Below, one piece after another: positions 32,047-44,500 of a stretch of DNA of 64,000 bases. This stretch comes from Mesostigma viride (lineage: Eukaryota; Streptophyta; Mesostigmatophyceae; Mesostigmatales; Mesostigmataceae). Each line of letters starts with the position of its first letter. The first letter of the stretch is position 1. A program made the translations under genes and the position numbers. Location of the stretch: contig RPFO01000199.1 of the NCBI GenBank assembly GCA_009746045.1, positions 884,898 through 948,897 of the forward strand, given 5' to 3'. Below the pieces are notes generated by a model. It was given only the letters and a program-made list of their open reading frames with translations, was not told where the DNA came from and searched no databases.

Positions 32047-32159
32047 GGCAACAAGTCGAATAACCTTGTTGTTATTTAGTCATGGAGGGTTCGGTGTCGG
32101 AGAGATTCAACCTCACAGGCAGCGGATATTGCGTTAGTATTGCAATGTCCCACGTTTGT

Positions 32160-33004
32160 TTGGATGGTTGTCGCGACACTAACCCTAGCACTGAGCACGT
32201 GATGACCGCTGCCAACGACACCAGTTCGGGCAGGTTGTACTTACGGTGGTGGCGTGGGACACAACAACAACAACAACAACTCAACAACTTATGCTGGTGT
32301 TGGGCCGGCCGATACGGCATGAAGAATCAATGGAATTATGCTGCCGTAGGAGCGGTGACATGCCCAGCCAAAATTTCACGGGTACTAGGGTCTGGCCCCA
32401 AGGCTGCCGGTGGCTGCATTGGTCCGGCCCCTATATAAATATAGGGGCTGCGGCTGAAATAGCCTGCCGGCGGGTGGTCATGGCCCCCATATGGCGAGCC
32501 TACTGCCAAAGGGGATTTGCCACGTGGCAAGTGCTCGTCTACACCAGTTGTATCCACCAGTAACAATCCATGGTCAGTTTCAAACCGAACATTCATTGGT
32601 GAATTTCTCACGTATTGTCAGCGGGCCTTGGAAAGGGGGCAAATTCAGCAAGCGCTGCGGAACTTAGATACTAAAATTTCGTTTTTTGTTCGTAACTTAC
32701 AGCTAATCATTTTGCTCCCGGATCAAAGTGTGATCTGGTCACTGAACACGAATTCAGCCGGACCCATTATCCCCGGTTGAGAGCATTACATGGCTACACG
32801 TGGGCAACACACGGCTCGATCTACTACATCTGGACACGGTTGAATTTGGATGGGTCTTAACCAAGGGGGACATCAGAACCAGCAAATGTATCTTTGAGTA
32901 CACCGCAGATTGGGGTTATGATATCTTGTTGCATACGTACCATCAGCCCCATCCGGGCCGAGCCCGCTGGGGAATACATTGGCCGGGCTACACTTGGGTT
33001 AAGG
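32160..33004. other. Upstream of the hydrolase gene, no supported gene
   Basis: Homology to 46440-46745 ends near 32155. It contains a short CAA run (32260-32280) and otherwise unique sequence. No coding frame supported. Confidence 0.5.
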
Positions 33005-33108
33005 GGACGTGGCGCGCCGAATATTTTCCGCGCCAAAAAATTCGCGGTACCAGCCGTACCGTGAAAAGTGGGTGCACGGTGCGCGCACCCCTTGCGGAAG
33101 TGGCCATG
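33005..33108 (-). repeat. Interspersed repeat, copy 2 (partner 3003-3105)
   Basis: The reverse complement aligns with 3003-3105 over about 100 bp at roughly 80% identity by eye, including GGTACCGCGAATTTTT and CGGTACGG. Confidence 0.65.
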
Positions 33109-35274
33109 GCGACTGCGTTTAGGCGAAACTAGCAATGTAGGGCTAGAGAAATGCAAAAAAATTGCTCGAATGTTGAAGACGATGATTTAATGATGTTGGA
33201 TTGTGGCGGCAAGTAGCTGGTTTACAATATCGCTGCTTTCTTTTACTGCCATCGGCATGGGGGGTAAACTGCATTTTTTGGTCGCGCGGAATAAAATAGA
33301 GTTCGTGATAGCGGCAGTAAATTCGCAGTTTGGGGGCTTTTTGACCGTGAAGGATGCATTAATATCGGTAGCATTGAATTCCAAACCGAACTGGTGCTTT
33401 TTGCTACATTTTCGGCCATTCTCGGTAAGTAATTCTTCAGGCCTGCGCAGTGCATGTCGGAACCTTCCATGGAAGAACGGCCGTTGTTGCGCGCCTGAGC
33501 GAGGGATCTGCGAGGGCAATGTATAGATTTGTCGCGAATGTTATGTGCTATCAGTTCTTTCTTCTATGAGCTCATCGTTCGAAGGTTTTTGCGTTCTTTT
33601 TGGGCAGTTTCCGCCAGCTAGCTCGCCGTTGCTTGCCGAATACCTGGCAGCTTTAGATTGTTTTCGTTGATGTCGTGGTCAGGGCCGCTTCAGTCGAAGC
33701 CTATAGCTTCTCGGGAAGGTTTAAGGCATTTCATAAAACGTGTTCTGGCAAGGATGGTGTGCGTATGGACGCTTCTTGTTGTGTGAGAGTGACGCACCCT
33801 CTCTTCGCAACGGCATCACAGCGCTCATGCGCTGGAGGGCCGCCAATGGTTTCTTTCCATTTTATCGTGCAGGGGAGGAAGTGTTTTATTGACGATCATG
33901 TTGGAGATATTGCATTTGTGTGACTGCATGTAGATAGCTGCCACCATTGGTTTATTTGAGCTTTCCCTTGATATGATGATGTGAAAAGACTGCAATGTGC
34001 TGAGCCAACCATGGTTGACATGGTTGACTGCATGCAAGCTTTGTATGCCATGATTTCCTCGGTTCCTTGCCCTCCATAGTTCCAGTTTGTTGCCCATCTC
34101 AGGTAGGGCAGTGAAGCAGTTGTTGCTGTGTTGATTAGCTTGGTTGGCATAAACCTTACACTCTAACCTGGGAGAAACATAGATAATGCTGGTTAGGCAT
34201 TTTAGTGCCATCATCATTATTGCTATTCACATGCTTATATATCTGGCCATGCTCGAGGGAGGGTGAAGGTGTATGAGGTGTGTGGCCACCCCTTTGTACT
34301 TCATAACATATTCAGCATGTATTTGATGCATGTTGGATGGCATGTAAAGTGTAATTGTGTTAACTTGGTTACTGAGTGGTCCTTAGTGCCTGTCAGGTGG
34401 TCGTCTAGGGAACCCATCAGTGCGTGTCACAGTGACCCCAAACCTTGAGCATGTGTCGTCATCAGTGTGCAAGAGTTATTTATATGTGCTTTTGGTCATA
34501 GATTTGCTGAGTTCTAATCATGAAGTTTACAAGGTAACCTTGGGTTGACTATGTGTATGCTCTCTTGGCATGTATGCCTAACGATCGTGTTGCTATGCTT
34601 GGGCTGGCAAGGTTGGCCATGCCGAGGGCAGGTGAGGGCAGATGAGGTGCCTAGCTGTTTGCTTATGTTTTGTGATCGAGTAGGGCATGCTTTCAGGCTT
34701 TTTGGATGGAAAACATCATGCCTAACTGGCCTTGTAGAAAGAAAAACCTCCTTTAGCTTATGTTCAGGTTTTAGCACGTTTAACTTTATAACTTGAGCTA
34801 GACTTGTCGGAATGACCTGGGACTTGGAAGACAGTTGTCCCCCTGTTAGACGGATTTTCGCTGCAGAAAAAAAGTATTTTTTTGACGTGTTTATAAAAAG
34901 TTATTCCCAATGTCCGGTAAAAAAAGGGTCGTTTTGCGGGGAAATTAATAACTGTTCGAGGTTTTGCCCTTTCCATGATGTAAATAGCTCAGCAAGCTAC
35001 AAACTCAGGGAACTAAAAACGCTGCAGACAGTTTTGCAAATAAATGTGTGCATTGGCTGGGGCGTACCCAGCCCTAATTAGCGTCTTTTGCTATTTATAG
35101 CGCATTATTGGCGTATATATGGGGGGTCTGATCAGAGTATATATGGGGGTAGTACCCCCAACAAGTGCATGGACAACTCACTAGAGATGTTATTTAGTGC
35201 CCACAATCATAACTTAGCATTGTGCAAATGAATTTCAAGTGATATTAGCATATGTCAAATTTTAAGGTTTTTGG
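33109..35274. other. Intergenic, AT-rich, no supported gene
   Basis: About 2.2 kb with no coding frame I can support and no repeat-array structure. Short ORFs lack composition or motifs of genes. Confidence 0.5.
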
Positions 35275-35289
35275 GGTGCCACCTCATTT

Positions 35290-36054
35290 ACCCTGGCGGT
35301 AGACCACCCTCTCGTGGACCGCAGGGCCACTGATGTACAACATCTTTTGATGCATAGGGCGATAGGGGTCTGCGCTACGCTCCACGAGCGTTTTGGTCAT
35401 GATGCATCATGCCTGTGCACGCACCCTAGTGAAACCATTGAGCACAGATTTCTTTACTGTAATCTCCCTGGGGTTTGGACGTGGCTCATTAACATCTGGG
35501 CCGCATGGACGGCATCGCCACCCACTCTCCCAATTAGCGTGCGTACCATCATTTTCGGTATTGCTGGCACACCAGGGACCGAGCTTTCAGTTTCCCAAGC
35601 AGAATGGATATGGCTGCGCACTACTATGCTATACGCGATCTGGACCATACGCAACGAGACAGTCTTTAAGGTCCGCGAGGAGTATACCCGCGGCGGCGTA
35701 GTCCGGCGCTTTATATACCTATGGAATGCGGCTATGCGCCGCTACTGGCTGTTAGCTCAGGAACAACACAGGGTGTGGGACCCAGGGCCCAATAACGACA
35801 AGCCCAGCCCGCTCCAGCTTTTTCATGATCTACTGGGCCGTAATCAGGTATTCACCAGTATGCCTCATGGCGACATTACTCAGGTCCAATGGCTTCCCTG
35901 GTCTAATAACGCGCCCTATTAGCCTTTCACCTGTCACCGCCACACGTGTGTGTGCCCACCTTCATTAGGATTCGCTGATACTCATTTCCCCTCTCACCTC
36001 TTTGGTCCATAACTGGCTAATAATAAATATACCCATTTCCCCGAAAAAAAAAAA
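35290..36054 (+). mobile_element. 5'-truncated L1-like LINE with poly(A) tail
   Basis: Contains the C-terminal part of an ORF2-type protein, a 3' UTR with AATAATAAATA near 36020, and a tail of 11 or so A ending near 36054. Only the last 630 or so coding bases remain. It is a different family from the tetranucleotide-tailed LINE elsewhere in the window. No target duplication was recognised. Confidence 0.75.
35314..35922 (+). pseudogene. zf-RVT (RT zinc-binding) C-terminal fragment of the L1-like LINE
   Basis: One open frame of 202 residues begins inside the protein, so the listed start is only the first ATG. It contains CLCTHPSETIEHRFLYCNLP, i.e. C-x-C ... E-T-x-x-H-x-x-x-x-C followed by W, the zinc-knuckle signature of zf-RVT regions after RT in plant-type L1 elements. 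Downstream IWLRTTMLYAIWTIRNE matches the usual W-x-I-W-x-x-R-N element. Stop at 35922. Confidence 0.75.
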
Positions 36055-37020
36055 TTCAGCGCGTTGGGGGGGGGCATATGGGGGCCGGCTGTCGGCGCAC
36101 CGGTGGCGGCGCCCCAGGGGGGCGCTAGCATACTGGGGGCCAGCAAGTTTCATTCCGGCGGTTGGCATTGGACCCTGAGTTCAATATGGGGGCCGGACAT
36201 TTCGACCTGGCGGTTGCGGTATTGGGCCCCCAAATAGCATGGCTGTATGTCACCGCTCCTGCTGCCGTTCTGATGAGCGTCTTGCAAGGCCCGCAACTTG
36301 CAACGGTTGATATGTTCCCGCGCTTTTGCATGCCAAAGTGCCAACCTGGGCAGGACCTGGGCCACAAATAGAACTTGGCCGGGCCACAAGACGACGTTTG
36401 CCGCGCTTTATAAGTGGAGAAATTGACGAAACTGAATATCCCACTGAATCGGCATTCTCGCCGTGCTCGGCGCGGCTAGACGGACGTTTTTTCCACAATC
36501 GATATTTGGTGAGCTATGCTCATTTTATCTACAAAACCTGCTGAGCGGAGAATGCAACGCCGTATAGCACAAAAAGAAAAAATATTTTTTTGCTAGCACC
36601 TGTAGTACCCGGCCGCCCCAGCCACCCGGGTAGTAGCCGGGGTTGGCTGGACAGGTCAGGGTTGCCGCAACCCTGACCTGGCTATTATGAAAGGTGGGCT
36701 GCCATTCTAGGGAAGCAGGTTGTTTCTTTTGCCTGAGAACCTCACGTGACCACATCACAAAAAAAAAACGCAAGGCAACACATAAAGCATTATTAATAAA
36801 CAAGCCCCTTACCATCCCCATGTCGCACCATGCGAGCATCGGGATGCAAGGTCGCCAGGCACGCCACGGTCAACCCTCCCGCCAATTTTCTAGCCTTACT
36901 CGCCTCTTGGCCCGCCTTGAGCGGGATGAGGCTCAGTCGACACGCCAGCGACCCCAGCCTGGACGGAGAGGACGCATATCCGCCCTGAAAGAAAGACTCC
37001 ATGCGTTGAAAAGCATTAAC
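36055..37020. other. Intergenic with strong inverted repeats
   Basis: No gene supported. It includes a perfect 14-bp arm palindrome at 36652-36680 (arm CAGGTCAGGGTTGC) and a weaker hairpin just upstream (36619-36650). Confidence 0.55.
36652..36680. repeat. Perfect 29-bp palindrome (14-bp arms, 1-base loop)
   Basis: CAGGTCAGGGTTGC, a single C, then its exact complement. It is not followed by a T run, and no gene end is nearby. Confidence 0.95.
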
Positions 37021-37036
37021 CCCAATCGCCACCCTC

Positions 37037-37125
37037 CTCCCCCCCCACCCCTTCCCCCCCACCCCCGACCACCTCCAACACTACCCCGTTCTCCACCCCC
37101 ACCTCCAACCCCACCCCCCCGCTAA
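37037..37125. repeat. C-rich low-complexity stretch
   Basis: CCCCACC/CCTCC-type pyrimidine-rich sequence, non-coding. Confidence 0.85.
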
Positions 37126-37139
37126 TAGGGCACGATTCT

Positions 37140-37480
37140 GTGTCCCCATCCATCCATCCATCCATCCATCCATCCATCCATCCATCGGGATTAATGCTCC
37201 GTGACTCCCCAACGGGAGCACGAGTTAAATTAATTAATAATATTAGCGCTAATTAATAAGAAATTAATTAATAAATTAATTAATTAATTAATTAGCACGT
37301 GATTGCGTCACGTGGGTGCCAATACAGTGTAAAGGAACCTTCAACCCTATATACACAGCGAAAAGGAGGGCCGGAGGGCGCCCTAGCTTCTCTCACTGCC
37401 GCAAGTGGGCAGGCCACAGAGCGCTCTCTCCACGGCATGGTGCATCATGCCGGGGCGCAACACTGTGGGTGCAATATTTA
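37140..37480 (+). repeat. Interspersed repeat R, longest copy
   Basis: Order: CCAT run, GGGATTAATGCTCCGTGACT, AATTAATTAATT tract, ACGTGATTGCGTCACGTGGG, GTGCCAATA, AAGGAACCTTCAACCC, AAGTGGGCAGGCCACAGAG. Partial copies lie elsewhere in the window. No coding capacity; possibly a SINE- or MITE-like element of unknown boundaries. Confidence 0.75.
37149..37186. repeat. CCAT tetranucleotide microsatellite
   Basis: About nine units. The reverse-complement GGAT run at 39918-39940 occupies the same position relative to repeat R. Confidence 0.95.
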
Positions 37481-37777
37481 CAACTAGTGCAATACCATAG
37501 GTAGTGTAGGCTGACGCATAGCTTATGCTACAAATGTGAGGTGGGCTCAAGACGTCGGCCAATTAAGGCGCAAGCTGATGACCACAAGGTGCCAGAGCTA
37601 ATTGAAGGTACTATAACGCTGTGCGCTAATATCGTTTCAAGTGCTGTAATGCCTAAGCTATCCCATAATCGATTGCCCCCATCTAGACAACTAGAGCTTG
37701 AGTGCTCTATCCCGGGGAAGCCCGGGGGGGCTTCCACAGTTTCTTGTTGACATAAAGGTCCCCGCCCCGCCAGTACT

Positions 37778-37813
37778 GTTAATCTTCCCAGAAAAAGTCC
37801 TAAATTTAGGACC
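37778..37813 (+). repeat. LINE 3'-end scrap
   Basis: TACTGTTAATC followed by GTCCTAAATTTAGGAC. The reverse complement of this order lies at 39521-39557, where it is the stop codon and 3' tail of a LINE fragment. Confidence 0.5.
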
Positions 37814-39520
37814 ACTTTGAATTAAAATATATACATGCAAACATTAAAATTTGACCCTGGCATTCGTTCCCATGACAGATAACACACTTTTTTAGTTGGC
37901 ATCAAAAACCTGGGGTCAAATAATTACATTTAGTGCATGAATGGGCCCTGCCACCTGCCAGACCTCAAAGCGCGAATTTGGCCAAAATGTGGGTTTTAGG
38001 ACCATTAGGACCAATTATTGTCAACGCATGACCATGCTATCCACACGGTCCCTTGAGCATCTTACAAGCGCTAGGGGACCCTACGAGGCCTTGGGATGGC
38101 GGGGCAGCGTATAACAAGGCCATACCCTGCTGTGGCTGCCTCTATATATACGCGTGATTAACGGTGTCACAGATGGTGCAGGTAATGCAATATAGGGTTG
38201 CATGGTTGCTGAGGTTGCCCGGCTTGAACATGGCCCACCCCTTGCGGTAAACTTTCTCTAAGCATATGCCAAACCTTCTTTGACATCACGGACATGCTGG
38301 CCACCACCCAGCGATGAAAAAACATTGCATTTGCATTGCAACTGAACACATGAATGCAGCCAAATCAAGTTACAAAACAACGTTGTGCTAACATGCAACG
38401 CTTTGTGAGCGAATTCAGCGTGCATGTAACACGTAAACCATACTGTATATACTGTCTGAGAACACCCTGAACGACTGCAGGCCATAGGACAATGGTTTAT
38501 AACTAACACATGAGTAAAACTGCTCTTACGCATGTGTGTTTTAGCTGCAGCGGACGACGAAGATAGAGACGTAAAAAATTGTATGACGTAAACCAACTAT
38601 GTGTGACAGTTATGTGCACAGAGAGCGTCCCCTCTTTTTAGGCATAGCTGGCTGACTCAAAACACCACGACAGCGTTGCCAGTTACACTCATGATCTAGG
38701 ACAACCCGGCACTTACCTGCTACTTACGTCGCCTCATTCCAGATGGTTGCAAAAAAGTCGCTGAAATCCGCAGCGAGGTCAGCTTTCCGAGAGCTGAGCG
38801 CACCAAAGCTGGCCAACCGGTTCGACAATGATATAAACCACGCTTGTGCTGCGTTCTAGGTCCAAGAAATACCGAAAGTGAAGACCTATAAGGTGCGCTC
38901 GCTGCCCAGCCTGAACGTCCCTAAAACATGGTCGACAATGGAAATCGGGCAAGAATATCACGGCCCAGGCGCTCCCATGTCAAATACTCCGTTTCTAAAC
39001 TCCAGACTAAAATAAAAATCGTCCACAAAAATTTCCTGGCTTGATTCGCACCACCATTGCTAATACACTAACATGTTTGTGCCAAAATCGACCCTCCGCG
39101 AGCAGGCGATCTGCGACCCATTTGTGTTGTGCCGCTGTGATACAGCGCTACACATAAAAACTTGCGCAGAAAATATTCACAGCCTTTAAGCATAACTAAC
39201 AACCTTTCGTTTTTGCTACTGGGCGCCCGAAATGATAAACGCACGTGAAAACGCCGGCCACGATTGTCAGGTCGCCATATCCACCTCACTTCATTCCCGC
39301 ACCCACTTTTTCGCTCCAAAATCGGTTATATTTTTGGTCGAGGTACCTACTTTCCCGCCATTATACCCGGTACCCGGGTACGGAATCCGGGTACCATGTG
39401 CCGGTACCACGGGTCGGGTACATCATACCGGGTACGGTGGACATGGGGTACGGACCATATAGTGACCCCCCCTACCCGGTACCTCGGTTATAGTGACCTC
39501 TAGGACAATTTAGGACAAAG
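37814..39520. other. Intergenic, no supported gene
   Basis: Mostly unique sequence. Short runs rich in GGTACC/GGGTAC lie at 39360-39450. No coding frame is supported. Confidence 0.5.
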
Positions 39521-39850
39521 TCCTAAATTTAGGACCGTGAGTGGATTAACAGTACACTTGGGGCTTCTCGGGGTTGGTCTTGTGGCGGATGTAGTCGGGC
39601 CACTGATCGCGGCTTTGCTGCTGCTGGGCTGGCGTCAGGTCGTCGTCAAGCGACCAGAAGGTGTTCACCAGCTTCTTGCGGCGAGAGAGCAACTGAACTT
39701 GGGCTGTGATGTCGCTGGAGGTGAGGACCACTGGCCAGTGGGTTGCGACGGGACAAGGGGACCCTGCCATAGGAGGAGGTGTCTACCTGGTTGGCCAGTC
39801 CTAAGCCCGCCCGCAGGGCCCACATCGGTATTCACCTGGTCTGTGCGGGC
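39521..39850 (-). mobile_element. LINE fragment (C-terminus and 3' end)
   Basis: On the minus strand it shares GTAGACACCTCCTCCTATGG and neighbouring sequence with 11790-11850, then continues to a different C-terminus, SLDDDLTPAQQQQSRDQW... ending QVYC and stop. It is followed by a GTCCTAAATT-type tandem tail (39490-39536). This is a diverged member of the tetranucleotide-tail LINE group. Confidence 0.65.
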
Positions 39851-39940
39851 GCAATTAATTAATTAATTAATTAGACTCGTGCTCCCGTTGGGGAGTCACG
39901 GAGCATTAACCCCGACGGATGGATGGATGGATGGATGGGT
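39850..39940 (-). repeat. Interspersed repeat R, inverted partial copy
   Basis: The ATTAATTAATT tract, CTCCCGTTGGGGAGTCACGG and a GGAT run are the reverse complement of 37149-37260. Confidence 0.8.
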
Positions 39941-39974
39941 GCAAACAGTCCTACCGGTCTAATCTATCTACATC

Positions 39975-41340
39975 AGCTACCTACTACATCTATCTAACAG
40001 CATTCTAATTACTACAACATCTATCTAGACAGCCTCACGCTGCCCTAGGGGAGCTGTCTGGCATGCCTCCCACGGGATTGCACACGCGGGCGCTTCCCCA
40101 CTGGGGGGGGCTCGTTGTCCTCTATGACCTGGGCCCACTTGGCCTTGTCCATCATCTTCTTCCAAATCACGGAGAGGCCTAGTGTCCCCCCATGTCCTCT
40201 ACTAGCTGTTCTTTGAAGGTGCGGGCCTTGCGGCGTCTAACATCACTGGGCCCGGCCCACGTCAGGAGGTGCCGGCCAGGCTGGGCTGGTCGCAGTCCTG
40301 CGGGGGGGCCACGTGAGGTGTCTACCTGGTTGGTGCGAGCTAGGTGCCCTACTAGCTGCAGGCGTCACTGCTTAATGGTGCTGGTGATATATGGCATGCC
40401 CTGGTACAGGTCCTCATTGCGGACATGAGCAGCATATCCTACTCTGAAAATGGAACGCAGCATGTTAATTGGTGACCGCGCCGTCCAGCTTGCGGGCCAG
40501 GTCGGCGGTGAGGGTCCACGTCTCGGCCCCATACGTGAGAACAGGAAGGACGAGGACCTTGAACAGGTCCTGTTTCTCGATCTTGCCCAGGGGCTTGCGC
40601 CACAGGGCCCGGTACTGGCGTAAAGCGTGCCAGGCGAGGGAGATGCGATGGTCCACATCAACCTCGCAGCTGGGGAGCAGGCTGCCCAGCAGCTTGACGC
40701 GGTCCCGATACAGGACTTGAGAGCCGTCGAGGAGATAGAGGGGCTGCGGTGAGTGGGTAAGCCCAACCGCCAGGGCCTCTGTCTTCTTGCTGACCTCAAG
40801 CCCCACTGCACGGGCCTCGATAGCCAGGCAGTCAAGCCATGTCTGCACGTGCCCAGTGTCCTCGAAGAGGGTGGTGTCGTCTGCGTAGATGATGTCTGCC
40901 AGCCGAATCTCCGTGTCCGCTCCGCCATGCCAGAATTTGTTAGCAACCTGCACCCCTGGTTCCCTACCCACGATGCGGGCAGCGCCTGAATCATTACGTA
41001 TTCGACCACAATAATGAACAGGTAGGGTGACAGCACGCAGCCCTGCCACACACCCTTCTGTAAAGGGCATGGGGGCGTGGTCCCGTAAGAAGTGCGCACC
41101 GAAGTGGTGGACCCTTCATACAGGTTGCGGATGACAGCAATCAGGGGGGCGGGGGATCCGAAACAACTCGAGGATGTCCCATAGCGCAGGCCAGAAAACC
41201 GAATCGAAGGCTTTGATGAAGTCCACCAGCACAAGGTGCAAAGGGGACTCACCAGGCTGAAGGCGTTGCAGTTCCTCCACCAGTCGGCGAGTAGCGAAGA
41301 GCGCCTGTACTGTGTTGCGACCTGAACGGCGTGTGCGGGC
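39975..41340 (-). mobile_element. LINE copy with reverse transcriptase, degenerate
   Basis: Minus strand. RT region 41340-40465, then a broken C-terminal region with HLARTNQVDT-like and AEDLYQGMPYIT-like blocks to about 40000. It is 5'-truncated at about 41340. The upstream 41325-41500 belongs to the C-terminal part of a second copy, so two LINE pieces are joined end to end. Confidence 0.75.
40465..41340 (-). pseudogene. LINE reverse transcriptase fragment
   Basis: Reads TRRLVEELQRLQPGESP, LVDFIKAFDSVFWPALWDIL (catalytic-block Asp), then after a frameshift near 41080 LADIIYADDTTLFEDTGHV with the YADD site at about 40870, followed by KLLGSLLPSCEVDVDHRIS and VLPVLTYGAETWTL. It keeps a 201-residue open frame (40465-41070), so it is younger or less decayed than the 7.3-12.3 kb copy. 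It lacks endonuclease and is not expected to be autonomous. Confidence 0.75.
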
Positions 41341-41590
41341 GCAAGATGGCCGGCAAAGAGGAGGCGGCGACGTGTGGGATGGTATGGGTGACAAGAAGGA
41401 GCTCGCAGTACGTAGTGCTCGGCCCGGCCGGGTGCGGCACACTTGGTAGTGGACACTGAGGATGTGACGGTGGATGGTACTCCATGACATGCCGAGGATG
41501 GTACTCCATGACATGCCTCCTCGCATGGAACGACATGTTTGTCTTTGTACTTTGATTTTTTACTTGAAAGTTTTATTTGCTTATACATAT
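41341..41590 (-). other. Second LINE scrap and short tandem repeat
   Basis: 41341-41500 reads TYCELLLVTHTIPHVAA on minus, matching the ELYCELPLVTHTIRH region of the other LINE. 41470-41520 holds two copies of a unit of about 27 bp containing GGTACTCCATGACATGCC. It directly follows the 3' end of ankyrin gene A. Confidence 0.65.
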
Positions 41591-44500
41591 TTACAAGAGC
41601 TTCAAAATTTTAAGGGCCACATCACCTGGTAAATCATCATCGCAAAGAATGTGCAGACAATCCCCAAGTGATGCATGGGCATGATGAGGTTGGAGACAAG
41701 GCTCCGCCCGTGCTCGCCTGCACAACATCATCATCATGAAACAGGGGCCCCGCCTTGCGATGTTGGCTTCTTTACGGATGGCAGCGCCATTCTCTAGCAC
41801 CTGCAGGATCTGAGTTGCTCGGTGCTTTGCCAGCTCGGAATACTGGCACCCGACCACAAGCGGAGCGTCCGCAGCCTGCCGAGATATCTCTAGGCTCGAC
41901 CGCCCATCAAAGTCCAACAACCGCTCCACCTCCTCCCTACTTGAGTATATAAACCGCCGCGCCATGTCGACACACCGCGCTGTCACCTTGTCATCAACGA
42001 ATCCGCCACCTGTAAAGATGCGATCGAGGGGGACCTCCCCCAGGTGAAAGCTCACCAAGTGGTGCAGCGCGGTGCGACCCTGCGCGTCACGCACGTCCAG
42101 AGAGGCCCCGGCCTCCAGGATAGTGACTACCCCATCATGCAGCCGCGCGGCGGGGGTGTTGAGGCATGCTGCTAAGTGCAGGATGGCAAAACCCTTGTCG
42201 ATGGGCGTCGAGGGGGCGCGCAGCAGCACCTCAAGCATCCCCTGGTTCATAAGGATGGCAAACTCAAACAAACTCCCATGGCACTGCTCGTGGTAGGCGC
42301 CCCCGTGCGTGCGAAATATTTCACTCCCTTGGTGCTCAATGAGCGTCTTCAGCGTGCGCATGTCGCCACGCAGCACGCTCGCCCACAGCAGTGGGTCAAG
42401 CATGCTGTCAGGGCCGTAGCGCCCCAGGCCCGGCGTAGCACCGTGCGCCAGCAGCAAGTCCAGGCACTTACCCATCAGCTCTGTCTGGTGGCGGGGCGCG
42501 GAATCGTATGCCGTATCACTACGGCGCCCCCCCCACGGCACTGGCGAGTCAAACGGGGTCCGCAACGCGTCAATCGCATAAACACCGCGGCAGTCCTTCG
42601 CGTTTGGGTCCCCCCCCGCATCCAGTAACACCAGCAGGCACTCCAGCCGGTGTAGTGCTGCCGCCCGTACGACTGGGTGCGATGACAGGTGGCAGCAAAA
42701 GGGCCGGCCTGCCCCATGCTCGGCGTTGGCCACCGCCCGGGCTCCCTCGCCATGCCTGCTTGCGAGCTGGAGCAGCCGCGCCTCGTGAGAGTAGAGGTCC
42801 CCGTCCAGCACTGCGCCGCTGGCGAGGAGCAGCTTGACGATGCCAGGGTGGTCGCCGTCGATGGCCGACAGCAGGGGGGTCCCGAGCCAGTTGAGGCACG
42901 TCTCGAAGGAGCCTGCGAGTGCGACACCCCACACAGAACGCAACAGGGCAACGGAGTCACTCCGCCATGCATGTGCAGTATGCGGATCAACAAACCTACC
43001 AGATGCTCATTTTAACACATCAAAGGTTGTTGCTTGGAGAAACTGTCAACCATGTTCCTTTTGACAGATCAGAGAACTTGGTCCTATGAACGATGCTGTC
43101 TCTGACATAGTGTCCATGTCAGCCTGACGACATTGGGGTGGTTGGGGGGGGGGGGGGGGGTGTCCGGTTGTTTGGTTGGAGGTGAGAGGGTGGGGGCGGT
43201 TGTGCGGGGTTGTTAGTTGAGGTGATGGGTCGGGAGGAATGATTGGGTTCAGTATCGCAACAGGGCTAATGGTTTTGGTAACAATCTGGTGACCGTCCTG
43301 GCCACAGGTCACAGTCATGCTATAGCCACTACTGTCATCGCCGTCACGCATCATGGAGAGGATTAGTATTTGCTGAGGCAGTGCACGCTAGTGACGATGA
43401 TGCTGGCATGGCTAATGGTGTTGTGGTTGGTGTCGACATATGCATAGTTGGTAATTGGCCTTGGTGATTAGACTTCCTAGGGGTGTAAGGTGCTATCAAA
43501 TGGCATCAAGAGGCATTAAGTGCTATCAAATGGCATCAAGAGGCATAAAGTGCTATCAAATGGTATCAAGAGACATAAAGTCCTATCAAATGGTATCAAG
43601 AGGCATAAAGTGCTATCAAATGGTATCAAGAGGTACAATGTGCGCTCGAAAGGTATAAAGAGGTATAAAGTGCTATCAAATGGTATCAAGAGGTACAATG
43701 TGCGCTCGAAAGGTATAAAGAGGTATAAAGTGCGCCTCCCTCTCGTACCACCGCAGTAGGCATGACAAACCTTTCCACCAGAGTACCCGCCGCTGCTTTT
43801 GTGGCAAGTAGCTGCGAGCACCACCGATCACACTCCTGCAGCCGTAGCAGCAACGTCTACCGGAATAGTGGGATTGGTGGTGGCGGCAGCATTGGTGGTG
43901 GTGGTGACGATGGTGGTGGGTGGGGGCTGGGGGGGTGGGGGGTGGGGGGGTGGGGGTGGGGTGGGGGGTGGGGGTGGGGGGTGGGGGTGGGGTGGGGGTG
44001 GGGGGTGGGGGGTGGGGGGCGGGGGGCGGGGGGTAGGGCGTGCTGCAACATGCTGACAGAGCATGTGGTTGCTGCCGTCTTGAAAGCCAGTTGCCACATT
44101 AACATTAAGACCATGCTGACAGGCCCTATAGCGACACCATGCTGACAGGCCCTATAGCGACAACATGCTGACAGGCCCTATAGCGACACCATGCTGACAG
44201 GCCCTATAGCGACACCATGCTGACAGGCCCTTTAGCGACACCATGCTAACAGGCCCTAGAGCAATCTGCCGGGCTGGAGAGGGCACCGACATGACAAGGG
44301 ACGGACACGGGCAAACAGACAGGAGTGTCAGGTTACCCACCGGAGAAGTTTGGGTTTGACCCCGCCCCCAACAGGTGGCGCGCCGCCACTATGTGCCCGT
44401 TCCTGCACGCGAGGGTGAGGGCATCCCTGTGCTGCTTGCTGTCGGCCGCCTCCAGCGCCAGCGCCTCCCTGTCCCCCCCTGCGGCCTCCACCATTATCCC

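Noticed and set aside
33109..35274. Several 60-130 codon ORFs.
   Set aside because: No motif, no codon or composition signal, and overlapping frames on both strands.
37778..39557. A 1.8-kb DNA transposon with GTCCTAAATTTAGGAC ends.
   Set aside because: The 16-bp motif is itself palindromic, and both copies read as LINE 3' ends after a TACTGTTAA stop, so two opposed LINE ends explain it better.
43485..43735. Possible CRISPR-like array (regular 30-bp units; also 49969-50333).
   Set aside because: Head-to-tail units with no unique spacers, inside a eukaryotic intron; this is a minisatellite.
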